From Chamaecyparis obtusa (lineage: Eukaryota; Streptophyta; Pinopsida; Cupressales; Cupressaceae), in the NCBI GenBank assembly GCA_027943335.1, contig BSBK01007742.1:558001-622000 (forward strand): a DNA stretch of 64,000 nt, written 5' to 3'. Below the pieces are notes generated by a model. It saw only the letters and a program-made list of their open reading frames with translations. It had not been told where the DNA came from and did no database searches. The translations under genes were made by a program, and so were the position numbers. This document shows, piece after piece, positions 1-13,385 of the stretch (positions within the stretch are counted from its first letter, which is position 1; the number at the start of each line of letters is the position of its first letter).

Positions 1-3000
1 ACAAGATTTTTTGAAATGTTAATAGCACTAGTGTTGTCACAATAAATAGTCACTGGATCAGTGATCACCTCATTCATACCTTCCAACACTTGCTTTATAT
101 AGGCTATAGTGGAGCAGTTTGTTGTAGCAGCAACATATTCAGCTTTAGCTATTGACTGAAAAATACAACTCTGCTTCTTGCTTGTCCAAGTTACAAGTTT
201 GTCTCCAAAGAAAAATGCTCCTCCAGTTGTACTTTTTTTGTCATCCACTTTACCAGCCTAGTCAGCATCAGTATACACTTTCAGTTCAAACTTTCCATCT
301 CTCAAATACCATAAACCATAATCTTTTGTCTTCTTAAGATAGCTCAATATCATTTTTGTTGCTATCATATGTGATTCTCTGGGATTTGCAAAAAATCTTG
401 CAAATATTCCAACACAATGAGCAATATTAGGTCTAGAATGTACTACATACATCAATTTACCAATCATGGATTGGTAAAGAGTCTTATCAACCTCGGTAGT
501 ACCATCTTCCTTTGTTAATTTACATCTGGTAACCATCGGTGTTCCTACAGGTTTTTCATTTTCCATATCAAATGTCTTCAAGACCTCCTTTATGTATTTT
601 GATTGAGTGATGAAGATTCCATCACTGTGTTGAATCACCTGTAGTCCTAGAAAGAACTTAATCTCTCCGAACATAGACATTTCAAATTCCTTTTGCATCT
701 CATTAGAAAATGCTTTACATACAATATCTCTACCTCCAAAAATTATATCAACAAATATTTTAGCTATGATAATAGTGTCATCAAAATTTCCTTTCATGTA
801 TAGATTACTATTATCACTTGTTCTAATAAAACCAATACTTAAAAAATATGTGTGCAGTCTTTCATACCATGCTCTTGGTGCTTGTTTCAGTCCATACAGT
901 GCTTTGTGCAGTCTACAAACCATATCTCAGTTGTCTGGATCTTCAAATCCTTCAGGTTGTTCAATGTAGACCTCTTCTTCAAGTATTCCATTTAGAAAAG
1001 AAGACTTCACATCCATTTGATAAACTTTAAATTTCTTATGTGCATTGTATGCTAGTAACATTCTAACACCCTCAAGTCTTGCAACAAGTGCAAATGTCTC
1101 ACCATAATCAATTCCTTCTTCTTGCACATATCCTTTACATACAAGTCTTTCTTTATTTCTTGTCACTTCTCCATTTTCATTCAGCTTATTTCTGAAAATC
1201 AATTTAGTACCAATAATATTTTTATCTTTAGGTCAGGGTACTAAGGTCCAAGTATTATTCTTTTCTATTTTCTCAATCTCTTCATTCATTGCTTTGACCC
1301 ATTCTTCATTATCCAAAGCAACTTGTATAGTTTTAGGTTCAAATTCACAAACCAAACAAGTACCTTGTTGTGATTTACTTTTAGTTTGCATACCAACATT
1401 CTTGTCTCCAATAATCTGGTTTTCAAGATGATGTCTTCTTACAAATCTTGCTAAGATCCTGGATCTTCTATCTTGTGCATCTTGCTATATATTCTGATGT
1501 GCATTCGGTTCAGGTTCATTAACTTGCTTAGTAGGTGCTCCTTGATCATCATTCTATTTTGTTAGTTGTGCCGATTGCTGTGCATTGCTCATCTATCTGT
1601 CGGTTATAGTAGTCTGTGATAGTCTCGATTGAAACTCAGGGACATCATAGTATGTAAATTGTCAGTAGTCTTTAGGTTCCTCAGTCTTTTCTTCATCTGT
1701 AAGCTTGTCATCAAATTCACCAACTCAAACATTTACACTTTCAATATTATTGTTAGTCATCTTGTTCAGACATTTGTAAGCTTTACTTTTGGTAGAATAT
1801 CCTAGGAATATTCCTTCATCTCCTTTGGAATCAAACTTACCAATCCTATCATCTTTCAGAATAAAACACTTACTTCCAAAGATTCTAAAATAACTTACAT
1901 TGGGCTTGTGTCCGAACCAAAGTTCATATGGTGTTCGGTTGGTGTCTTTCTTCAATTGTACTAAATTAAGCACATAGATTGTAGTGCTTACAACTTCTCT
2001 CCAAAATTTTTGAGTGACATTCTTTTGTATCATTAGTGTCCTAGCACAATCAATTATTGATCTATTTCTTCTCTCAGCAATACCATTCTATTGTGGGGTT
2101 CTCGGTGTTGACACCTGCCTTTGGATTCCATGCTCATTACAGAAGTTAGTAAATTCACAAGATATAAATTCACCACCTCTATCTGATCTAAGACATTTGA
2201 TTTCCTTTCTAGTTTCCTTTTCAACTTTAGCCTTATACCATTTAAATAGTTTGAAGGCTTTAGACTTTTCCTTCAAAAAAATCACAGTCATCAATCTAGT
2301 GTAATCATCAACAAAGAGAATAAAGTATCTATCACCATAATAGCTTTGAGTTCTCATAGGTCCACATAAGTCGGTATGAATGAAATCAAGAATCTTCTTT
2401 ATTGAGAAATCCTTACTCGTAAAACTAGATTTGGTCATTTTCCCTTTCTGACATTCATGGCATAAAGTATGATCAGGCTTAGATAAGTTAGGTAAACCTC
2501 TAACTCTCTTCTTTTTACTAATTTTGATCATATTATCAAACTTTACATGACATAATATCTTGTGCCATAGCCAAGCATCTTCATCTTTCATAAGTAGGCA
2601 AGAACACTCATCAATATCAAGTTGAAAAATATTATCTCTAGTTTGAGTACCAGTCCCAACAAGTCTTCCATCATTTTCATAGATTTTCATCTTTTTATTT
2701 TCAAACACTAGTTTGTGGCCTGAATTGTTTAGCTGTCCCACACTCAACAGATTGTAATTTAGTCCATATACCTAGTAAGCATTCTCACATTTTATTCTAT
2801 CATTAATTACAAGGGTACCTTTACCTTTCATAGTGTATGAAGCATCATTTCCAATTTTTACAGAACCACCATTATATTCAACTAATTCTTCAAATTTGTC
2901 TACATCACCTATCATATGATGTGTGTAGCCACTGTCAATAATCCATGTATCATTCTTTCTTACTTGTGAAACCAGGGCAGATTCTTCTTGGTTTTCATCT

Positions 3001-4019
3001 TCTTCTGAATCTTCCTTCATTGCAACAAACACTACCTCTTCATCATCAAAATCAAACTCAGAGTTAGTATTTTCAGCTATATAACAAGCCTTTTTACCTT
3101 TGTCCTTTCGGTCATTTCTATTATTGTGTCGATAGCTTCTATCAACTCTCCTCCCATAACTTCCTTCAGATTTATCTCTTGGTTCATCATCATCATTTCT
3201 TTTCTGAGGACATCTAGCATCAATATGACCTACTTCCTTATAATTAAAGCATTCCAAGGGTAACTTACCTCTATATCTCCCTTTACCTTTTGGTAATCTT
3301 CTAGCCATTAACGCTTCAAGCTTATCAAGGTCATCATCAGTTTCACTGTCATTAGTATTTCTATTATTCTTGTTAGATTTCCCAATCTTCAGAGAAGACA
3401 TGAAAGCAGACTCAACAGAAGGTACAACACTGTTATCAAAATTGTTCAACTCAAAAGTAGTAAGCTTACCGACCAAAGTATCAAGTGTAAGATTGGATGT
3501 GTCTTGGTTCTCATGAATTGCCGATACTTTGATTGCATAGATAGGTAGCAGGGTTCTGAGGATTTTTCTGATTATAGTCTCTTCTTCAATTACTCCATCA
3601 GAAGCTCATATAGCATAAACAACCTCTTTAATTCTATTTGAATATTTAGCAATATTTTCTCCTTCTTTCATTCTCATTTCATCAAATTTTCCTCTTAAGC
3701 TCTCTGCTCTAGCTCTCTTGACAAATGTGTTACCACTATATACTTGCTCTAATCTATCCCACATTGCCTTAGCAGTAGTCAATCCTTTGATTTCTTCAAA
3801 TTCAGCACCAGTACAGGCAACAGCAAGTTCCATCATTGCTAAGTTGTGATCATGCTTGTCTTTTAGTTGTTGCATAGTCAGAGGACCAGTCGGTTCACTG
3901 TATCTAGTTGTCATAAAATGTAGTGCATCTCCACCAATTCTAGCTATATGAAATTTCATTCTTTTTTTCCATACTATGAAGTTGTCTTTGTTCAGTCTGG
4001 CCACTTCCCTCTTATTCAT
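1..4019 (-). pseudogene. Decayed Copia gag-pol polyprotein (3' end beyond window)
   Basis: Minus-strand remnant of a Copia (Pseudoviridae-type) gag-pol. Reading from 4019 leftward: a gag domain (3606-4019, WKKRMKFHI near its start); a zinc knuckle at about 3209-3256 reading CFNYKEVGHIDARC, where the second Cys is Tyr; a protease signature WIIDSGYTHH at about 2917-2946; a GAG-pre-integrase block (LWHKILCHV, CHECQKGK); an integrase core with HTDLCGP (about 2360-2383) and DRGGEF (about 2166-2189); reverse transcriptase (927-1202 and 258-923, KALYGLKQAPRAWY); and RNase H running off the left edge. Frames are broken by stops, for example just after 927, near 2088 and near 2772. The RT active-site box near 745-760 reads F-V-D-I instead of Y-V-D-D, so one catalytic Asp is gone. 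Dead element. The domain order (integrase before RT) is diagnostic of Copia. Confidence 0.93.
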
Positions 4020-4071
4020 TTTGTGATCTTTATGCTCAAGTCCTTAAAACTCTATTTCAAGAAACCAAACT

Positions 4072-4083
4072 GCTATGATACCA
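4072..4083 (-). other. Primer binding site of the left Copia element
   Basis: On the minus strand this reads TGGTATCATAGC, one mismatch from TGGTATCAGAGC, the initiator tRNA-Met complement used by most plant Copia elements. It lies 2 bp inside the LTR boundary and upstream of the gag start at 4019, which fixes the orientation of the element. Confidence 0.8.
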
Positions 4084-4085
4084 AT

Positions 4086-5539
4086 TGTTAGAATAACTAA
4101 GAGGGGGGGTGAATCAGTTATCCAAGTCCCAAAACAATAATGAGTAATCCAAAATACTGTTTCTCTAATTTTTGTTAGTCGGTAAACATATATATGATTC
4201 ACTATCAGTGTTTTTACCGATCTTCAGTTAAAGCTCTTTAGTAGTTACCGATCAAATCAAATAGCTAAAATGTAAAGTATGATAATAAAAAATCATCACA
4301 ATAAACACATAACACAATGATTTAATGTGGAAACCTTGTTAAGGGAAAAACCACCTGGGAACCGGCAATCCAAAAATCTCACTCTTCTGAAGTGAGGCCT
4401 GTGAGGACCCAACCCTGTTAAAGGTTACAATACACACTGTTAGGTGTGACCTGGCTAGAGGATTTTGCACTAGAAGTTATCTTTCAATCTTATGTCAATC
4501 ACTGTGCTAATTTATAGGATAACAATGTTTCACTTGTCAGAATGAAACACAAATAAGACTTAAAAGTCCACTCGGTTAAGAGATTTTCACTGTTTACAAT
4601 TATTAGAAAGTAACAGTAGGTTGATCTACTTTAATACAAAAAATTGTAGTTGTAGATTAGTGTTATGCTCAACAATGTTTTCTGACCAATATATCACTTT
4701 AGATCTTAACATCAATTCCACTTACAATCACTCGGTATTATGCTCTATGCAGCTCAGTTATTCCTTTGTGTAGCTTGATTCTTATTCTACAGCTCAGTTT
4801 AGTAACCTGTATGATAAAAAATGCATGAATATTGGTTCATGCTCCACTCCTGCAATATCTCCTTCTTCTTCTTTTTCTCTGATAAAAATACAATGTATTT
4901 TGTTTTCCCTTAAATAAACATGTAAGCCATTTTATTTTCATCCATTAGATTTTGCCGCTTAATCATATCCATTGATTTTGTCACTTTAAACTTCCTCGAC
5001 TGATGTGTCATTAACACATTTCAATCTCCTTCATCAGATCTTCCTTGAATTTTGTTAGCTGTAGATCCATGTAACAAACTTTGACTTTTCACCTTGAAAT
5101 CATGTCAATCCAGCTCATCAGTTTTGTTGTCAAATTGTCTAGTCAACAATATCATTAAATGCTTTTCTGTTCTCCTCGGTTAACAAAGAAGTGCATCGGT
5201 AAACCTTCATCAGTTAAACTTGTGCTCAATATACAACACATTGCATCGGTGTATACTTTCATCAGTGTTTACACTGAGGATCTCTATGAACATTAAACTA
5301 TTCTCTTTTACCGACAAACACTACTTTGTGTCTTTTAGTTCCTTTCTCCATAATAGATGAATACAACATACTAAAGTCAATATAATGAGATCAAAGACTC
5401 ATCAATAAGTTATTCAAAGCATTCCTTATCCTTATCTACTGTGACCTTCTTTCACCATTCTTCAGATGTCTCGGTAATGATAACTTACAAGATAAGTACT
5501 GTCAAACTAATAAGAAATTAGTTGACATCAATGAAAACA
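4086..5539 (-). repeat. 5' LTR of the left Copia element
   Basis: The gag-proximal edge (4086) is firm. On the plus strand it begins TGTTAGAATAAC, directly abutting the primer binding site. The far edge is tentative: it is placed at ...GAAAACA (5539) because TG...CA termini result and the adjacent motif TTGATGTCAAC recurs in the other Copia LTRs of this window. The matching 3' LTR lies outside the window, so length (about 1.45 kb) and target duplication cannot be checked. The interior has no reading frame and several short CGGT/ATCAGT repeats. Confidence 0.6.
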
Positions 5540-5635
5540 TAATACTGATTTAAAATATTGTATATGTATACAACTAATTTTCATGTGATCTTCAATCACT
5601 ATTTCAACAATCTCTCCAATCAGTTGTAGGTTCAA

Positions 5636-5638
<3 letters not shown>

Positions 5639-5714
<76 letters not shown>
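5639..5714. repeat. Compound (CT)n-(CA)n microsatellite
   Basis: About 18 CT units (5639-5674) run directly into about 20 CA units (5675-5714). The reading frame across it (Val-Cys and Arg-Glu repeats) is an artefact of the dinucleotides. Confidence 0.97.
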
Positions 5715-5715
<1 letters not shown>

Positions 5716-6960
5716 CTTCTCAATCTTTCTTTCTCTCTCTATCTCTCACTCATGACTTTTTTGGATGTTACATAGCGTATATGCGCTATAGTGTGTGCAC
5801 TCTATAGAGTGTGCATACTATTCAAGTCATAAATTTGAATAGTGTGTGCATGCTATAGCACATGAGTGCTTTTCAAGTCATAAATTTGAATAGCTTTAGC
5901 GCGCTTTGTAATGCATTGGAATGCACCAAGCCTAAGGCTTGGATTTTCTTTGGAGATCCAACCCAAAGTCTTGGAGGATCCAAATAAGCTTGAGATGTGT
6001 TTTCCAGCAGGCATACAAAAAATTCACATCCTTTCTTGTGTGCTCCTTTTTAGGTTTACTTGTGGTTCAATAACGTCAAAATCAGATGACGTGATATTGT
6101 AGATCTCTCTGTTAGCTATCTAACCATATAATTTATTTTGAATTCTAATTATGTTAAGATATTTGTCAAATTTTGTAACAAGTTATTTTTTAGAAACTAG
6201 ACTCCATTATACACACATAAATTAAAAAAATAAATTATTTTCGATTAGTTTTCAATGATTTCTAGGGGGGCACATAGAAATTTCATATTTTCAAGATGTG
6301 TACACTTCGGAAATTCATAAGAAATTATACATTCATAAAAAAATTAGCAAAAAAATCTGGGATAAACTATGTGGTGTTAGCTAACTTCTCACCAGAGCGA
6401 TTAAATTTTTTTTAAAAAAAAGTTAACATTTTAGGGGGAGCACACCAGATGCTATGTTATGTTTTTTCACAAAAAGCAGGACCACTTTTTGTGCTCCCCC
6501 TTTTTGAGGGCCTTAATCTGAACCATTGAAAAAAAAAAAAAAAGCTTTTTAGAAACTAGATTTAGAGTATTACAACTCTTGTTCTTGTCGGATCTTAAAA
6601 TTTTGAGTCTAACTATCTTCAATTTCTCTTTGAAGTTCAGAGTTTTTTGGTTTTAGAAAAAAGTGGCATCTTATACCCCCTTTTTGGTCCCCCATCTTTG
6701 TGCACTTACCCATCAAACACATTTTATCCCTAAAAGACATTGGAAGAGTGTGAAAACCCTCTCTTGCAAACTTGGGTACACATTCAAAAGCTAATCAGAA
6801 TACAACTACTAAAAAACATGCAATAGATTTAAAAATGTTGTATTATTTGACTCCAAACACTAAGGAAGGAATGATATGGTGAGTGTTATAATTATTAGGT
6901 ATTGATATGGGGGTGAATTAGTACAAATAGGTAACATACTAATTCAACCACGGGAGGCAC
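5715..6960. other. Non-coding interval with short direct and inverted repeats
   Basis: No gene is seen. The 22-bp sequence starting TTCAAGTCATAAATTTGAAT occurs twice (5821-5842 and 5872-5893), each followed by a TATAGC/TAGCGC-rich stretch. A 12-bp inverted repeat (AGGGGGAGCACA at 6433-6444 and its complement at 6490-6501) could form a hairpin. The rest is AT-rich with homopolymer runs. Confidence 0.7.
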
Positions 6961-6961
6961 C

Positions 6962-7712
6962 CTTATTTATTCCTCAACTAGTTTATCAACAATTAAATTT
7001 TCCTCTTAGTTTGACTCTGGGAGTCTTGTTTTTATTTATGCCCCTACCTCCCAATTGGTTCAAAAGGAGGTGTGCGAGAATATTTATTCATTGGTCCAAA
7101 ATGAGAAAGATTCTCATTGCATAGTTGTGGGACATTTTAATTCATTTCTTTTTCCTTTTGAGAAAATGGGAAGGTCGGCTAAATATTTTAATAACATGGT
7201 GGACTTGGCAGACTTCATCAAAAAACCTATTTTTCTTCATATTGAGTTGATGGGTCATCTTTTAACTTGGTTTAATCATAGAAAGGGGGACCACCTCATC
7301 TGGGTCAAATTGTATAGATTTTTATTTCTAAAAATTGGGACATTGGGTATAATGCCACTTTAAGGGTCCTCCCTAAGATGACATCAAATCACAATCCTAT
7401 TCTCATTGAATGGATTAACATGCCAATTAAGAGACACATTTTGTACCTTTATGAGATCATGTGGACAATGCATCCAAAGTTTAGATATTTTATCTAAAAC
7501 TGGTGGAACACTCCAATTTAGGGGATCCCTATATATGAATTTTCTCATAAACTTGACTTATTAAAAAAAATGTGGAAGGTTGGAACAAGTTAACCTTTGG
7601 TGACAGTTTTTCCAATAAAAAAGAAACTAATTCTAGACTCACAATAATTCAAGAATACATGGCTTCCAACACTCATCCCATTCACAATCATTGTATTTCT
7701 ACCACATTGTTG
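6962..7712 (+). pseudogene. LINE (L1-type) endonuclease-domain fragment
   Basis: A short stretch reads as the apurinic-endonuclease-like domain of a plant L1-type non-LTR retrotransposon. A YAPTSQ-like segment is followed by VQKEVCENIYSLVQNEKDSH, then IVVGHFNSFLFPFEKMG (the family usually has VGDFN, so the catalytic-loop Asp is His), then HRKGDHLIWVKL. A frame after 7363 continues with an LPKMTSNHNPILIEW-like segment (the conserved S-D/N-H-xP block), and at about 7570-7680 with the linker motif WNKLTFGD. Reverse transcriptase is absent; the similarity stops near 7700. Stops and frameshifts make it a relic. Identification is from motif order, not a database search. Confidence 0.7.
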
Positions 7713-8683
7713 TCATGACTGAAACCCCTTTACGAATTGCATAGTATCTTTTTCTCGTGACTATTGACATCTCTGTCAGTGTTGAGTGCTTCCATAATTT
7801 GTTGCACTTGATGTTGTTATTTTTCCTTAAATAACTTAAATATTGTGGCATGTCCTTGTATTCATATCATATTGACTTTCTCCTACAATAGCATAAAGTA
7901 TGATCTATATTGTTGCTCCTAATAACCATGAACTTGATCTCTATTGACGTTTTGAATTTAACTAGTCTTGTGAATTCTTAAATAAATAAATTACGAGGTC
8001 ATGGTCTTTATTATAACACACCTAGGGTTTTTTTTTTCAAATTAATAATTGATTTAAACAATTTAAATTTTGATTCCTTAAATAAATAGACTTCTAGATT
8101 GTGATATTATTTTGTCACACTCAAAAGTTTTCTTCAAGTTAGTAGTATTTAAAATATCTTGATTGACAACAAGCTTCAAACTTGGGTAATTGATTTAAAA
8201 TATTTAAAAATATCTTAATTTTCATAGTGTCTCTAATTCATATTTTTAACCAATTCAACAATCAATTCTCACCTTCCAGTTTGATTTAAGCTCTCAAAAT
8301 AGCTTTGCCAAATTCAAATGGTATTATTAGTGAAAATATGCAAAAGTTGCTATGCAATTTTTTCGCACTTGTTTCAATTTCTATTCAAATAATTTCCTAT
8401 GACCCCAAAACTTTACCAATACATAAAAAATTATCAACAAGCATGGTTTCAATAATTTTGGACTCTCTTTGACCATTTCTACCTATTTTGACCACTATTT
8501 ACCAATGAAGGCCTCTTAGTTCAAATGGTTACATTAAGGCTCAAATGGCCTTACATTTAAAAACTAATGCATGAAAAAACATCAACTAACTATGAAAATG
8601 AAAAGAATAGTCTTATTATGGAATTCTTATAGTATTTGACAAAACATTGGTCCTAGTTCCTCATTGTATTCCTAGTGCTCCTG
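7713..8683 (-). repeat. Possible 3' LTR of an unclassified minus-strand element
   Basis: Non-coding interval that replaces the LINE abruptly. On the minus strand a purine tract (TTTTAGGGGGGAGTAT, about 8686-8701) precedes TGCAGGAGCACTAGG, and the interval ends ...CATGACA at about 7713. This is what a polypurine tract followed by a TG...CA LTR would look like, downstream of the degenerate frame at 8813-10174. There is no second copy in the window, so the call is tentative. Confidence 0.3.
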
Positions 8684-8812
8684 CACTATACTCCCCCCTA
8701 AAAGGATTCCAAGTCCCTTGGAAGTGGGGTACGAAAATCTTCTTGTTGTTGCAGCATCAGTCATGTACCTAAATTTTTCTTTGTCACCTTCCTTTCCATT
8801 CAACTAGGTACT

Positions 8813-10174
8813 TTATACATGATTGGGTCTTGATCCCTTGCTACCTTTAGCCTTCATCTTTACTCTTGGCTTGCCAAAATTCTTTCCCAAACATATGAGC
8901 CTATGGAATTTTTTTTTTGCACCTTTCCACCTTGATCTCCTTGGATCCTGCAACAAAATCATCAAAACAACAACTTCATGACCAAAAACAAATGATTTAG
9001 TACCCAAAATATGTATAGGTACATGGTTCTCATTCTCTTTCTTACTTGGAAACGCTTCCCATCTTCCATCCATGTCTTCAAACATCTAAATACTCTTTGC
9101 CTCTTTTTGAACAAAAACATGAATACTATCAACATCTTCACCATACATCTCTTCTTATAGTGTCATCACCTCTATTGGGTCAAGTCCACCATTTCTTCTC
9201 CACTCTTCCTCAAGGGCTACATACACCTTCCACAAAATATACTCATCTCTGTTATTTTATTCTTCTTCATCCTACTCTTTTCCTTCCTTGGCTTTCTCAA
9301 TACCTCCTTCCATCAAGAGTTCTTGTGCCTCTGCCTTCATCATCATTCTTCTTCTTTTTACTAGCCTTTGAATAGGCCATACCATCTGGTTCTTAACTCT
9401 CAAGTTCTGACTTGATTGTTTCTCCTTAATCATTCTCTCGAAGTCCTCTAGCCTTTCTCTTATCTCTCTCATATCCTTGTGCCTCATCTCTTTCTCTTTC
9501 CTTCTATTTTCTTATTTCTTCCTTATTGAATCATTTCCTTGCACATAACCCTTAAATGCCTCGACTAGATCCCTATCTATTGACCTGTCATCTTCATCTT
9601 TTTTCCTCACCTAGGTCTCCCTACCTAGTCTTTTGGCCACTCCTCAACCTATCTCAACCACACAACTATGTGGATTTCTCAGTGCTCTACCCACATACTA
9701 CACTTGGTATGGATTACCTCGCTTGGTGCTCTATGAAAACCACATATCTTCTAGTTCTAATACCAATATGATGTGCAAAATCCTACTCCCACACACATCC
9801 CTAGGGAATTATTTTATCCAAACATCCTTCAATGCTACAATCTTTGACAAATGAGGCATCTATCAAGGCTACAAACTCTCCAACCTTGACAATTCACCAT
9901 ATTCTTCAAAAGACTCACCCAAAGTTCAACACAAACACTTCTTTATCTCTAACCCAAAAGGACTCACAATTCCCTTCAATATACTGTTACACCCTTGATC
10001 ACAATATTTACAACTTCTACCTCTTGTATGAAACCCTTCCAACATCTCCTTACCAACTCTTAAGGATAACATATTTGACAGCCCCAACTCCTTCACTTGA
10101 TGGGGACTCCACATTACAATAAACAAACACAACTCATCCAATGTCTCATTAAGAACCCAACCCAATATCCTCAC
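8813..10174 (-). pseudogene. Long degenerate reading frame of unknown identity
   Basis: I do not recognise this sequence. Three open segments (9926-10174, 9272-9487 and 8813-9085) lie in one reading frame on the minus strand, and the frame can be read through with only stop codons, no frameshift, for about 450 codons. Visible features: a Cys-rich patch KYCDQGCNS near 10010; a strongly charged, probably coiled-coil stretch (MREIRERLEDFERMIKEK, around 9430-9480); a segment LWKVYVALEEEWRRNGGLDP; and a basic C-terminus (RWKGAKKKFHRLICLGKNFG). The context (old retrotransposon debris, a purine tract and possible LTR downstream) suggests part of an element, perhaps a gag or additional ORF. No known domain motif supports this. 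Confidence 0.4.
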
Positions 10175-11593
10175 TTTGGATCATCAACCCTTCCTTGATT
10201 TATTCAAAGACTACTAGCATACTTCACAACAACTTTGAGAGGTTATGGTGTTCATCATAGCTTCTTTGTTTTGTGACAATTCCATTGGATAGTCAAAGAG
10301 ACCCAATCAGATTTCCAATCCCTTACCTTTTCACAATATGAAGCATTTATATAGAAATAAAGCATATAATAACCTTGAGCTAAAATGGAGGAATCTTAAA
10401 TGGCTCATACACAGTTATTTTTGTGCTTCACTCACATCAACGACTTGAACTTGAACCTAGCTAACACAATGTTGTTTGTGTCATAGTTTGAAATTATTAG
10501 GGCTGTCACAATGCAATCAAATTTGAAAAAACAATGTGGCATCATGTCTTAAATAATTTGAGAGGCTCTTGGATTATTTATGTTTCTATGATATCATATC
10601 CATTTACTGATTACATTCATACAAAGAAATTATTGACAAGATTGATGGTTGTTGGTTATAGATCTATAAATTACACATAAATGAAAATGAAGCCAATTGT
10701 TTTAGTCAGATTATACATTTTTTGTTATAGAACTTTTCTCCAATTTATAGAAAGATCCAACGGTTGAATAAAACATTGTTCTTATTTTAACAAAAATGGG
10801 AATGATTGTCATAAAAAAACTAGATAATTATGGTTGTATGAAAGAAATTTAATCTAAAAAAGAACAAGTAGGATATCTGATCCAAATTGTTACAATGATC
10901 TTATGACTCCTCTTTACCTTATTCAAGCAAGTTCAATCATTAGAACCATATTTTCAATCACATATTATCAAAACAAATGAAATTTTACATTAATACTCCT
11001 CTTTACCTTATTCAAGGAAGTTCAATCATTAGAACCATATTTTCAATCACATGTTATTGAAACAAATGAAATTTTGTGCAGTCATAGTGAGTAAAATTCA
11101 AATAGCAATAAGCTTAGGGCTCGTGAGGTCTCCTCAAATACACAATAGATTCATCCAAAACAAATTAAAATTTTTATTTAACTCAATGTACTATCAATAT
11201 CCACAATATCAAAATTTTCCAATTATTAGAAATGATGAAATGAATCAATTTGTATCCAAACCCTTAAACATGGGGTTTCATGACTATTTTGACAAAAATA
11301 AATGGATCTTTCTCTATAAGTCACGACAGAGCATGAAATTTGACCAAATGGAATGAGATTCATCACACTTCATAACTAGGTTGAATTAAAATCAAAATGA
11401 ATTACTATTAGATAATAGAACATGACTGTTACAAATATTTGCAAAAAAGACTCAGTGAAATACAATGTTTTCTATTGAAACTTTGTTCAAATTTCATCCC
11501 ATCACCAAGATCTATGTCTTCTCGACCCAAAGAGGGATTTTAAACCTCTTACAATCAATTTTTGAAAGTTTCAATGGAGCTATTAGGAACGAA
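10175..11593. other. Non-coding interval without recognisable genes
   Basis: AT-rich sequence with no supported gene. It contains one local tandem duplication (10906-11083, listed separately). The reading frame at 11051-11356 has no recognisable motif and sits partly in the duplication. Confidence 0.6.
10906..11083. repeat. 89-bp tandem duplication
   Basis: Two adjacent units (10906-10994 and 10995-11083) both begin ACTCCTCTTTACCTTATTCA and continue through a segment containing AATCATTAGAACCATATTTT, with only a handful of mismatches. Confidence 0.85.
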
Positions 11594-12529
11594 TTCTGAA
11601 TATATCCTATGGGGGAGTATTCATAGCCATTCTATAGCAGTTGTTGCATTCATGACTGCGATTGTCATTGATGTCAACACAATGATCTACTAGAGATTAG
11701 CAGAGAAGAAAACAGTGTTTGTATTAGTGCACATGGGATATTGAAGATCAAGATATGCGGAGTTGAGGACTTACTTTGTGTTGTGTCATATGTTCATGGT
11801 CAAGAGAGCATACAAAAATTCAATTATTCATGAAAGTTATGTGTAATCCAGTTGAAGCATTATTCAAATAGTATTCCTGAAAAGCGGTTTGTTGTAACTC
11901 GATGATATCTCCTAATCGGGATAGAATCTAGGCATGAAAGGTTGTATATATGATGAAGACATGATGATATTGATGTGGATGTGATAGTAAGGTCAGAGGT
12001 CACACGAGCGGAGAATTATTTAGTTTGGAAGTCGACAGTTTTATGTAATTGTGAATTATTGTGTAACGTATGGAAGTTTGTATTTTGTAATTGGTTGGCC
12101 AAAAAATTTGTAATTATTTGAGTGTGGTATAAATGAATGATTTTTTTCCTTATTTGTAATGTAATGTTGTTTGGATATGTATTGGGATATGATATTTTAA
12201 GAAGATATGCGAATTGCACAGATCTGGTATTGAGATCTGGTGAAGCAGTTGGTGAAGTTTGACATAGTAAGAGAAGATGTGATAAGTTGTTGAGATTAGT
12301 AATATTTTGGTATTATTCTATTGAGTAATACAGAGATCAGTTGGACAGTGTGTTCAGTGATCTTTCCATTGAAGTTGTTAGGCTAGTAAGTCCTTCTGCC
12401 TTCCATAAACTCCTAGCAGGGTTAGAATCTTCTAACAGGGATTCAAAGTCTCCTAACAAAGATTCAGATGTACTGAATGTATTTCATAATGATCTTAATA
12501 GATTCCATCCTCTCACAAGGAATTTTTAT

Positions 12530-13383
12530 TAATGCAGGAGCATCCTGGGTGTAAGAGCAATCTTGCATCACCCAAAAAAAAATATTTTTATTTTTGTATT
12601 CAATAAGGGCTATCTTGTGCAGAGCTGCTATTTATGGAAACTTGCTATTTTTAGTAAGTTGGCCTTGCAATCTTGGAATGTCTGATTTTACATATGGGGG
12701 TTCATTTCAGTCATATTAGTGTGCCAGCAAAGTTTCATGGCTAGATCAGGTCTAGTTTTGAAGATATTGAAGATTTTCGGTATTGGCAGTAGGGTACAGA
12801 AACTTCAAAATCAGTATTGAAGGCTTTAGAGGCCCCAGATGAGGTTGAAAATTTGGGTGACAAGAACTTTGCATAGGTCAAGCCTGTAGAGTGCTTTGTG
12901 GCATTTCCAGAATGGGGTTATAATAGCCAATCGGGTCAACGGGTGATGACTTATGGTCTTCGGAAGTTGGGTCACCTAAAATGGCAGAAAATAATTTTCT
13001 TCAAAATTTCTGTTTGGGTTTCAAAACTCATTTTGAGCCAACTTTGATGTAATAAATTGTAAAATAAAATAATTCTAAGTTTGGTCGGCCCTAAGGGCTA
13101 AATTTCTGGAACCTTCTCAAGCGGTGGAAATTGCCTATATAAAGAAGGCCCGTAGTGTTGTCTAGGGAGTTCTGGGTAGTAGATCTAGGTATTGATTTGA
13201 GGCTTGTCCTACAGAATATTGTAAGGGAATGCCCATGTGGCTTTGCATATTGTAATTTTGAAAGTTTGTAATTCCACATTTGTGGAGATAATAAGAAGCC
13301 AATTTTTTGTTCTTGCATATTTTTGTTGTTGTTTCTCTATTTCTGTTATGTGTTTGTGGTATTAAGGGGAGCATCCTTCATTA
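12530..13383 (+). repeat. 5' LTR of the chromovirus
   Basis: Begins TAATGCAGGAGCATCC and ends CCTTCATTA, the counterparts of TGATG...CATCA in the 3' copy. A TATATAAAG box at about 13136 lies in a suitable place for the element's promoter. Confidence 0.95.
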
Positions 13384-13385
13384 AG

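Noticed and set aside
9046..10122. Four plus-strand frames opposite the unknown minus-strand frame
   Set aside because: They are antisense shadows; the minus strand keeps one frame over a longer distance and has protein-like charge patterning.
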